NCBI GenBank assembly: GCA_913775215.1 | Contig: CAJYKO010000013.1 | Coordinates: 1 to 13,779 of the forward strand | Origin: an uncultured Devosia sp. | GTDB lineage: Bacteria; Pseudomonadota; Alphaproteobacteria; Rhizobiales; Devosiaceae | Direction of reading: 5' to 3' | Length of the DNA stretch: 13,779 nucleotides | Part shown: piece after piece, positions 7,441-13,282 of the stretch | How positions within the stretch are numbered: position 1 is the first letter of the stretch | Layout: every line of letters begins with the position of its first letter | Position numbers and translations under genes: made by a program | The notes under the pieces: model-generated | What the model was told of the DNA's origin: nothing | The model's database searches: none | Seen by the model: only the letters and a program-made list of their open reading frames with translations

Positions 7441-7919
7441 GCCTGAACCTCCTCGGATACGAGTTGAAGCGGAGAGATTTCGGTAAAGACGTCGTCATCA
7501 TTGGCGCCGCGCCACATCAGGACGGCGAAGGCCCCTTCCCGGTCGATGACGCTGATACCGGCATGCCAAACGCCCGGCGCATAGATAACGCCCAGGGTAC
7601 CGGGAACGATAAAGGTCTCGACCTGATCCAGATCGGGCGTGCCATCGGCCAGCGAGGGCGCGACAGTGACGAGATAGCGGCTAACATCGAGCGGCACGAA
7701 GCATTGTGCGGCATGTGGATGCCGTTCCAGCCGATCAATGACTGCCGGAACCACGGTCGCCGGCACTTTGTTGACGTGGAAGACCGGCGCCAGGCCTTCC
7801 CCGCCAAGCCAGCGGGAATAAAATGCGCGTTCGCCGAACTGAGCGGGGCGATCGATGATCGCGCCATAAGCAGCAAAACGATCTTGGGAAATGCTCGGTT
7901 GGATGGCGACCGACTGCAT
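7437..7919 (-). CDS. allA: Ureidoglycolate lyase family protein (AllA-like)
   Basis: Predicted cytosolic lyase of 160 aa. The characterised family member AllA splits (S)-ureidoglycolate to glyoxylate and urea, the last step of allantoin use. Length matches E. coli AllA. Family features include RFAAYGAIID near the N-terminus, FHVNKVPA (residues 47-54), LERHPHAAQCFVPL (64-77), the GVWH motif (116-119) on the cupin-like core, and MWRGANDDDVF (135-145). The ATG at 7917-7919 is preferred, with AAGG 7 nt upstream and a TGATG junction with the preceding allantoinase-like gene. A GTG one codon earlier (7920-7922) would give a GTGA overlap. Adjacency to a PuuE-type gene supports ureide chemistry, but neighbours of unrelated families mean the true substrate may be a different ureido or carbamoyl compound. 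Confidence 0.87.
   Translation of the reverse strand: MQSVAIQPSISQDRFAAYGAIIDRPAQFGERAFYSRWLGGEGLAPVFHVNKVPATVVPAVIDRLERHPHAAQCFVPLDVSRYLVTVAPSLADGTPDLDQVETFIVPGTLGVIYAPGVWHAGISVIDREGAFAVLMWRGANDDDVFTEISPLQLVSEEVQA
7448..7454 (-). promoter_or_regulatory. Strong Shine-Dalgarno that fixes the TTG start of the DapA-like gene
   Basis: GAGGAGG on the minus strand lies 7 nt before the TTG at 7440-7438, inside the last codons of the AllA-like gene. Together with the TTGA overlap it supports a rare TTG initiation codon; no in-frame ATG occurs before residue 53. Confidence 0.7.
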
Positions 7920-8827
7920 CACGCCACCTTCCCTTCCGGCGGCATGACGGCGCGCCAGTGATCGGCAATATCGGCCCGGCGAGCGATCCAGGCGTCCTGG
8001 CTGGCAGCGACGTGATCGAGGAATTTAACAAGTCCGGCAAACCGACCGGGATGGCCGACAACACGCGGATGAAGACCAATGGACATCATGCGCGGGGTCT
8101 GCCGACCTTCGGCGCGCAGCACCTCAAAAGTGTCGATCAGGAATTGGGCATAATCGCCTGCCGTCTCGATACCTCCGCCAGCCAGGAGCTTGGCGTCATT
8201 GGTCACGAGCGAATAGGGCAGGACCAGATGCGGCTTGCCCTCGACGCTGAGCCAATAGGGTACTTCGTCATTGTAGGCGTCGCTGTCATAGCTATAGCCG
8301 CCATGCTCGACGACGAGGCGCCTCGTATGCGCGCTCGGACTATAGCGGCAATACCAACCCTCTGGCGCCCGGCCTACCGTCTTGAGAATGCTGGCATGGG
8401 CCTTTGCGATGTGCTCGCGCTCGGTCGCCTCGTCGAGATTATAATGCTCGATCCAGCGATAGCCGTGCGCAACGATGTCCCAATCCGTTTCGGCGATAGC
8501 CTTGGCGACATCGCCATTGCGCTCAAGCGCCAGGGCAGCGGCGAAAATGGTCAGCGGCAGGTTGCGCTCGCGGAACAGGCGGTAGACGCGCCAGAAGCCG
8601 ACGCGTGCACCATATTCATACATGCTTTCAGACGCGAAATCGCGGTCGCCGGTCTTGACCCGAACGGCATTGACCTCGATGAGCGCCCCTTCGGACCGCC
8701 CATCGCCGTCACCGAGGGAATATTCCGACCCTTCTTCGTAATTGAGCACGAAGTTGACCGCGACGCCGGCATTGCCGGGCCATCTAACGGTCGGTGGTCG
8801 ATTGGCGTAGCCGATGAAGTCGCGCAT
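7919..8827 (-). CDS. puuE: PuuE-type allantoinase / polysaccharide deacetylase family hydrolase
   Basis: Amide hydrolase of 302 aa with the deacetylase (NodB-like) fold. The characterised PuuE opens the hydantoin ring of allantoin to allantoate. PuuE-like features are the N-terminal DFIGYANRPPTVRWPG, the VNFVLNYEEGSE block (residues 24-35), SMYEYGARVGFWR (68-80), IVAHGYRWIEH (118-128), GGYSYDSDAYND and MSIGLHPRVVGHPGRF. Length is close to known PuuE (about 300-310 aa). One oddity is the GWYCRYSPSAHTRR loop (157-170). From memory, canonical PuuE has a pattern closer to GWYTGRxSPNTR, so the active-site rim may be altered. The ATG at 8825-8827 has AGGGGG about 8 nt upstream. The stop overlaps the AllA-like start. 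Family membership is clear; allantoin as substrate is only a hypothesis. Confidence 0.87.
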   Translation of the reverse strand: MRDFIGYANRPPTVRWPGNAGVAVNFVLNYEEGSEYSLGDGDGRSEGALIEVNAVRVKTGDRDFASESMYEYGARVGFWRVYRLFRERNLPLTIFAAALALERNGDVAKAIAETDWDIVAHGYRWIEHYNLDEATEREHIAKAHASILKTVGRAPEGWYCRYSPSAHTRRLVVEHGGYSYDSDAYNDEVPYWLSVEGKPHLVLPYSLVTNDAKLLAGGGIETAGDYAQFLIDTFEVLRAEGRQTPRMMSIGLHPRVVGHPGRFAGLVKFLDHVAASQDAWIARRADIADHWRAVMPPEGKVA

Positions 8828-8851
8828 GTTGATGCCCCCTGCCCGGCCGCC

Positions 8852-9853
8852 TTAAGGCGTCCAGTCGCGCGGTCCTTCGACCTTGTTGAAAAAGCAGCAC
8901 CAGTCGCCGGTATTGACGTTCGGCAAAGCCCGCAATCCGAAGAACATGCCGTCCGCGGGCGCAACGAGATGGGCCAGTTCGTCGCCAAAGATGTTGACGA
9001 TCTTGGCGAGGCTATCGCCCTTCTTCATTGGCTTGAGGAAATCAACGCCAGGGGTCGGCACGAAGATGCCCGAAGCCGGAGCGAGGAGTGCCTCCTGCTG
9101 GCCTTTGGTTGCATCGGACGGGTAAGTCGCCTGGCCCGGATACATTTTGTAATGCCGCAGGATATTGATGATCGAATTTGCCAGGTGCCGCGAGACTTCT
9201 GCAAACTTCTCAGGCGACGTGGCGGAGCGGCCACCGAGTTCGACTGTAATACCGGTCTTGCCGATCTCCTTCATCTGCGCCATGGGCGAACCCTTGGGCA
9301 GGAAATTGGACATGATGCAGCCCCAACCTTCGCCCATCGCCATCGCGAGTTCGACTGACGCTGGCGTCTCGTCGACGAAGATGGCCTTGGCAAGGAACGA
9401 GTGCGCGCCACCGGAGTGGATCGAGATTTCGAAGTCGGCGACCTTGCTCATCCATTCCGAATGCGCCCAGGCGACGCGCTCGCTGAGATAGCCATTCGCA
9501 CGGCCGGGATAGATGCGGTTCATGTCGAACGAAAAGGTATCGAGCGGATTGCCGCGATTGGCGTTCTCGAAGGCCATGACGTTCATCACGGGCACCATGA
9601 CGAGCGTACCGGAAAGCTGGGCCGGATCGACTTCGCGCAGCGCAATGGCGCAGGCCATCGGCCCTTCGGGCTCATCGCCATGGATGGCGCCATCGACCCA
9701 AAAGACTGGACCGGGCTTGGTGCCATTGACGATGACCAGCGGGATTTCGACCTTGGTGCCGCCGGCAAGCTCGGTGACCGGGATGACGCCGCGGACAACT
9801 TCGCCGGGCTTGGCAATTGCAGTGCCGACTGTGATGGTTTTTGCTTCGGACAC
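8852..9853 (-). CDS. Succinylglutamate desuccinylase/aspartoacylase family zinc deacylase (M14-like)
   Basis: Predicted zinc carboxypeptidase-fold amidohydrolase of 333 aa. Relatives remove succinyl, acetyl or other acyl groups from amino acids (AstE, aspartoacylase, DoeB in ectoine breakdown). The metal site is intact: His58 and Glu61 in AIHGDEPEG, with His146 in ISIHSGG. FDMNRIYPG (109-117) matches the AstE DLNRxFPG motif, and Glu205 in ITVELGG is a candidate catalytic glutamate. A C-terminal beta domain (about 250-333, ALLAPASGIFVP...) is typical of the long subfamily. The start is GTG (9851-9853), since no ATG occurs before the conserved region. Only an AAGGG about 12 nt upstream serves as ribosome site, so initiation may be weak or coupled to the gene ending 5 nt earlier. 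The acyl substrate is unknown. Confidence 0.92.
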   Translation of the reverse strand: MSEAKTITVGTAIAKPGEVVRGVIPVTELAGGTKVEIPLVIVNGTKPGPVFWVDGAIHGDEPEGPMACAIALREVDPAQLSGTLVMVPVMNVMAFENANRGNPLDTFSFDMNRIYPGRANGYLSERVAWAHSEWMSKVADFEISIHSGGAHSFLAKAIFVDETPASVELAMAMGEGWGCIMSNFLPKGSPMAQMKEIGKTGITVELGGRSATSPEKFAEVSRHLANSIINILRHYKMYPGQATYPSDATKGQQEALLAPASGIFVPTPGVDFLKPMKKGDSLAKIVNIFGDELAHLVAPADGMFFGLRALPNVNTGDWCCFFNKVEGPRDWTP

Positions 9854-9858
9854 GGTCG

Positions 9859-10344
9859 TCAGATTCCCTTGAAGGCGTTGTATTTTTCGAGTTCTTCAGG
9901 CGTGTAGACCTGCATGAATTCGATCTCGATGCCGCCGGCATCGTTGTCGAGGAAGGCCACAAAACCCTCCGGATGCGGGTGCGAGCCATAGACACCGCAG
10001 GCCTGGCAGATGCGCAGATCGGCGCCCTGCGCCTTGGCGTGATCGAGGGCTTTGTCGATGTTGTCGACGGCGTAGCAGATGTGATGGAGCCCTTCGGCGC
10101 CACCGCGCTGCTTCATCCAGGCATCAAACCGACCGCCCTCTTCAAGCGACTGGCAAAGCTGATATTCGATGCCACCCAGCTGAAAGAGCGCCACGCGGTT
10201 TTTGGATTTGGGATAGTCGATGAGGGCCGTATCGGTCGGCACATCTAGAAACTTGGAGTAAGCCTCCAGCGCCTTCTTCGCGTCCTTGACGCCAAAGGCC
10301 ATGTGCTTGATCGAGAGGACATTGGGGTTGGTAGAAACGGACAT
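9859..10344 (-). CDS. VOC superfamily protein (glyoxalase/methylmalonyl-CoA epimerase fold)
   Basis: Small metalloenzyme-type protein of 161 aa made of two beta-alpha-beta-beta-beta modules. The first contains IKHMAFGV (about residues 12-19); the second starts GLHHICYAV (86-94). Likely metal ligands are His14, Glu60 (GGIEYQL), His87 or His88, and Glu142 (GIEIEFMQV). The GLHHICYAV and IEIEFMQV motifs are closer to methylmalonyl-CoA epimerase and lactoylglutathione lyase relatives than to extradiol dioxygenases. In this operon it may epimerise or rearrange a chiral intermediate, which is inference. The start is well defined: AAGGAG lies 5 nt before the ATG and overlaps the TAA stop of the preceding aminotransferase, linking the two translationally. 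Confidence 0.9.
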   Translation of the reverse strand: MSVSTNPNVLSIKHMAFGVKDAKKALEAYSKFLDVPTDTALIDYPKSKNRVALFQLGGIEYQLCQSLEEGGRFDAWMKQRGGAEGLHHICYAVDNIDKALDHAKAQGADLRICQACGVYGSHPHPEGFVAFLDNDAGGIEIEFMQVYTPEELEKYNAFKGI

Positions 10345-10353
10345 GATTTCTCC

Positions 10354-11559
10354 TTAGGCGGCTGGCGCCTTGCGCTCGGCGCGAATGGTGTCGACCACGG
10401 CCTTCATGCGGCCAATGGCTTCCTCGATGCGGGGGACGGGCTGGGTCAGCGACATGCGGACATAGTCGTCGACATAGTCGCCATAGATGGTGCCCGGATA
10501 GATCATCACCCGACCCTCGGCGAGCAGGCGCTCGCAGAACTCGCTGGCGGGAATGCCGGTCGCGGCAGCGACATCGGCATAGACATAGAACGCGCCCTGC
10601 GGCTCGGCATAGCGAATGCCCATGGCATCGAGCCCTGCGCACAACGCCTTGCGCCGCTCGTCATAGGTCTTTCGCATCTCTTCCACACACTCCTGCGGCC
10701 CGGTGAGCGCGGCCAGCGCGGCGTGCTGGCTGACCGAGGCGACGGAAATGGCGAAGGCGTGGTTGACCTCCGCCATGGCCACGATCAGTTCACGTGGCCC
10801 GGCAAAGTAGCCGACGCGCCAACCGGTCATCGCATAGGCTTTCGAGAAGCCCGACAGAGTAATCGTCCGCTCACGCATGCCGGGCAGCGATGCCACTGGC
10901 TGGATGCGCTGATTACCATAAGTCAGACGCGCGTATATTTCGTCGGAGATAACGATCAGATCGTGCTTGATGGCAAGTTTGGCAATCTTTTCAACCTCAT
11001 CCGGCGCAGTGACCGTACCGGTGGGATTGTTGGGATTGATCAGCACCAGCACACGCGATTTCGGCGTGATATGCTTGGCGACCATCTCGGCAGTGAGCGT
11101 GAAATTGGTTTCCATGCTCATGCGCACCGGAACCACCGTCGCATCCGACAGCTCTGCCGCTTGCGAATAGGGATTGTAGCCCGGGCACGGCACGATAATT
11201 TCGTCACCCGGATTGAGCAGCGAGAGGGCGATGACGAACATCGCGTGCTGGCCACCGGGCGTGACGACAATCTCGTCCGGCGAATAGTCGGCGCCACCAT
11301 GCGCCTTGATGTTTTCCGCAATCGCCTTGCGCAGGGCCGGCAGACCAAGTGGGTGCCCATAGTGGGTCTCGCCGCGCCCCAATGCATCTTGCCCCGCCTT
11401 GACGATATGGGCGGGCGTGTCGAGGTCGGGGTCGCCGCGGCCGAGCTTGATGACGTCGGTCAGTCCCTCGGCAATATTGGCCATCCGCGTGATGATATGC
11501 TCATCCTTGAGCTTGATGCGGTTGGCCAGACGATTGGCGTGGAGTTCGCTCATCTGCAT
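10354..11559 (-). CDS. Pyridoxal-phosphate aminotransferase, class I/II
   Basis: Fold-type I PLP enzyme of 401 aa that moves an amino group between an amino acid and a 2-oxo acid. Landmarks are RGDPDLDTP near the substrate loop, LINPNNPTG (173-181), SDEIYARL with Asp206 binding the pyridine nitrogen, and SGFSKAYAMTGWRVGY with the Schiff-base Lys240. The arginine in YVRMSL near the C-terminus would bind the substrate carboxylate. The sequence resembles the aspartate/LL-diaminopimelate-like subgroup. It is not a class V ureidoglycine- or serine-glyoxylate aminotransferase as found in some ureide pathways. The ATG at 11557-11559 has GAGG about 5 nt upstream; a second ATG two codons later is possible. 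It begins 11 nt after the carboxypeptidase gene. Substrate not predictable. Confidence 0.94.
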   Translation of the reverse strand: MQMSELHANRLANRIKLKDEHIITRMANIAEGLTDVIKLGRGDPDLDTPAHIVKAGQDALGRGETHYGHPLGLPALRKAIAENIKAHGGADYSPDEIVVTPGGQHAMFVIALSLLNPGDEIIVPCPGYNPYSQAAELSDATVVPVRMSMETNFTLTAEMVAKHITPKSRVLVLINPNNPTGTVTAPDEVEKIAKLAIKHDLIVISDEIYARLTYGNQRIQPVASLPGMRERTITLSGFSKAYAMTGWRVGYFAGPRELIVAMAEVNHAFAISVASVSQHAALAALTGPQECVEEMRKTYDERRKALCAGLDAMGIRYAEPQGAFYVYADVAAATGIPASEFCERLLAEGRVMIYPGTIYGDYVDDYVRMSLTQPVPRIEEAIGRMKAVVDTIRAERKAPAA

Positions 11560-11570
11560 GGTTCCCTCTC

Positions 11571-13091
11571 TCAGAGGCCGTAGAGTTCGCTATATTTGCT
11601 GGCGAGGTGCGCGATGTACGGTTCAGGATCGAGCCGGCGACCCGTCGCCTTGATCAGCAGTTCATCCCGCCCATAGCGGCGGCCATGCTGGTGGATGTTT
11701 TCCACCATGAAGAGACGCAAGGGCTCATAATCGCCGCGCGCCAGGCCGGCGGCGATCCCGCCATCCTTTTGGGCCGTCTCGAACAACTGCCCCGCCATGA
11801 CATTGCCAATGGTGTAATTGCAGAAGGTGCCGATCTGGCCGGAGGACCAGTGCACGTCCTGCAGCACGCCCTGCGCATCATTCGGCACGTCGAGGCCGAG
11901 ATATTCCTTTATTTTTGCGTTCCAGGCTTCCGGCAGGTCCTTGACGGCCAGCGAACCATCGATCAGCGCCGCCTCGATATCGGTGCGCAGCATCACGTGG
12001 AAATCGTAGGTCAACTCGTCGGCTTCGACGCGAATGAAGCCTGGCTTGCAGCGATTGACGGCGCGGAAGAATTCCTCGGCCGTCACATCGGCCAGTTGCT
12101 CGGGATAGAATTTCTGCGCTTCGGCAAAATTGACCTGCCAGAATTCCCGGCTGCGGCCGACATGGTTTTCCCAGAGACGCGATTGGGATTCATGGGCACC
12201 AAAACTGACGCCGCCAACAGCATAAAGGCCGACCAGATCGGTTGCGAACGGCGTGCGCGTGTAAGCTGCATCGACGCCCTGCTCGTAGAGCCCGTGACCT
12301 GCCTCATGCAGCGCACCGAAAAGGCTTGCAGCCATGTAGTTGGGATTGAAGCGCGTCGTGATGCGCACATCGTTCCGGGTGAACGACACTTCGAACGGGT
12401 GAAGCGTCGTATCGAGCCGGCCGCGATGCAGGTCATAGCCGACCTTCTGGGCCATGGCCAAGGCGAAAGCGTGCTGTTTTTCCACCGGATAATGGCGTTC
12501 GAGGAAATCGAAACGCGGCTGCTCTTTTTCGCCGATCGCCTTGACCAGTGGCTGCAACCCTTCACGCAGGCGGTCGAAGAGCGGCTTGAGCGTGGCAACG
12601 GTTTCACCAGGCTCGAAGCGATACATCAGCGCGTCATAGGGGTGTTCGGAATAGCCGATAGCCTCCGCCATTTCGCGATTGAGCGCCACCGTCTGCTCGA
12701 GGATCGGCGCGAACTGCGCAAAATCGCTTTCCGCCCGCGCCTTGGCCCAAACGGCATGGCCCAGCGACCCGAGTTCGGCACGACGGCGTGTTAGATCAGC
12801 GGGAATGGCGAGATGGTAGTCGATGGCTTCGCGCACCTGCGCCACCATGACTTTTTCCACAGACCCTTTGGCAAAGTTGGCTACTTCAGCCTCCGCCGCA
12901 TCGAGTCGGCGGCGCGTTTCGGTCGAAACCAGGAGGTCGCGCGTCAAAACCGACAACGTTGCCAGTTGTTTGCCACGCGTTTCATGCCCGCCTTCAGGCA
13001 TCATCGTCCGCGCGTCCCAGTTAAGGATCGACTGCGTGTTCAGCAGGTCGTTCACCTGCCCCATGGCTTCCATAAGCTGCGCGTAACCCAT
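11571..13091 (-). CDS. M32 family metallocarboxypeptidase (carboxypeptidase Taq family)
   Basis: Zinc- or cobalt-dependent carboxypeptidase of 506 aa, the normal size for M32 enzymes, which remove C-terminal residues from peptides with broad specificity. Family motifs appear in order: HPF (231-233), DVRITTRFNP (241-250), the metal-binding HEAGH (262-266), and HESQSRLWENHVGRS (300-314), which carries the third metal ligand. No signal peptide is visible, so it is cytosolic and would act on imported peptides, consistent with the peptide-type importer at the other end of the operon. It is the first gene of the block, with its ATG at 13089-13091 and only a weak AGGCGGGG upstream. Alternatively it could be a general housekeeping peptidase that heads the operon by chance. 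Confidence 0.95.
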   Translation of the reverse strand: MGYAQLMEAMGQVNDLLNTQSILNWDARTMMPEGGHETRGKQLATLSVLTRDLLVSTETRRRLDAAEAEVANFAKGSVEKVMVAQVREAIDYHLAIPADLTRRRAELGSLGHAVWAKARAESDFAQFAPILEQTVALNREMAEAIGYSEHPYDALMYRFEPGETVATLKPLFDRLREGLQPLVKAIGEKEQPRFDFLERHYPVEKQHAFALAMAQKVGYDLHRGRLDTTLHPFEVSFTRNDVRITTRFNPNYMAASLFGALHEAGHGLYEQGVDAAYTRTPFATDLVGLYAVGGVSFGAHESQSRLWENHVGRSREFWQVNFAEAQKFYPEQLADVTAEEFFRAVNRCKPGFIRVEADELTYDFHVMLRTDIEAALIDGSLAVKDLPEAWNAKIKEYLGLDVPNDAQGVLQDVHWSSGQIGTFCNYTIGNVMAGQLFETAQKDGGIAAGLARGDYEPLRLFMVENIHQHGRRYGRDELLIKATGRRLDPEPYIAHLASKYSELYGL

Positions 13092-13117
13092 TGCCCCGCC
13101 TGACTAATCTTTTCATT

Positions 13118-13133
13118 GCAGCATTTTTGCTGC
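13118..13133. promoter_or_regulatory. Small inverted repeat in the operon leader
   Basis: GCAGCA and TGCTGC form a 6-bp perfect stem around a TTTT loop, followed on the plus strand by TTTT. It lies 27 nt upstream of the carboxypeptidase ATG, inside the expected 5' leader of the minus-strand operon. It could be a leader hairpin, a weak operator, or a very short bidirectional terminator-like element. The stem is too short to decide. Confidence 0.3.
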
Positions 13134-13180
13134 TTTTCTGATCGACCGCTTGACGACGCCCGATCTGTGTGCACTTCTTT

Positions 13181-13210
13181 GATCGTCTGATTGTCGACAA
13201 TCTGATGATC
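13181..13210. promoter_or_regulatory. 30-bp palindrome, candidate operator of the operon's GntR/FCD regulator
   Basis: The 14-bp core GATTGTCGACAATC (13189-13202) is a perfect palindrome. The flanking 8-mers GATCGTCT and TGATGATC extend the dyad to 30 bp with two mismatched pairs. The inner TTGTCGACAA resembles the TTGT-n2-ACAA sites bound by many FCD-type GntR regulators (established knowledge of the family). It sits in the only intergenic space able to hold the operon promoter, between divergent genes, so one site could control both directions. Assignment to the regulator at 5867-6544 is inference. Confidence 0.6.
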
Positions 13211-13214
13211 TAAT
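13206..13214 (+). promoter_or_regulatory. Possible extended -10 promoter for the DUF4438-like gene
   Basis: TGATCTAAT matches an extended -10 (TGn followed by TCTAAT, 5 of 6 to TATAAT). No good -35 is present at normal spacing, which an extended -10 can tolerate. It overlaps the right edge of the palindrome, so a bound regulator would block it. The predicted leader is about 60 nt. Single-motif prediction. Confidence 0.3.
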
Positions 13215-13242
13215 GGTGGACAGGGTTTCGGCGGGTTGTCAA
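13213..13242 (-). promoter_or_regulatory. Possible sigma70-type promoter of the 13-gene operon
   Basis: A perfect TTGACA occurs on the minus strand at 13242-13237. With an 18-nt spacer the -10 position is only CACCAT (3 of 6), so the call is weak. If right, transcription would begin around 13206, at the edge of the palindromic operator, giving a leader of about 115 nt. No better -35/-10 pair was found on this strand in the intergenic space. Confidence 0.25.
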
Positions 13243-13282
13243 GCGATGCAAATGAGCCAGCGAAAAAATGTGGAGAGCCAGC

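Larger units (their letters stand above)
13092..13282. other. Divergent intergenic regulatory region
   Basis: This 191-bp stretch is the only sizeable non-coding space in the window. It holds the 30-bp palindrome, a small hairpin nearer the minus-strand operon, and weak candidate promoters for both directions. It is visibly richer in A/T than the flanking genes. No small gene or RNA gene was recognised in it. Confidence 0.7.

Noticed and set aside
8848..8859. 12-bp palindrome CGCCTTAAGGCG at the stop codon of the deacylase gene
   Set aside because: It has no loop and no spacing for a hairpin, and lies inside the operon between coding sequences; most likely chance.
7958..9358. Plus-strand open frame of 466 codons spanning two genes
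   Set aside because: It crosses the boundary between the PuuE-like and deacylase genes in antisense, and its translation is low-complexity and has no family motif.
10303..12794. Plus-strand open frames at 10303-11583 and 11607-12794
   Set aside because: Antisense shadows of the aminotransferase and M32 carboxypeptidase, both of which keep complete catalytic motifs on the minus strand.
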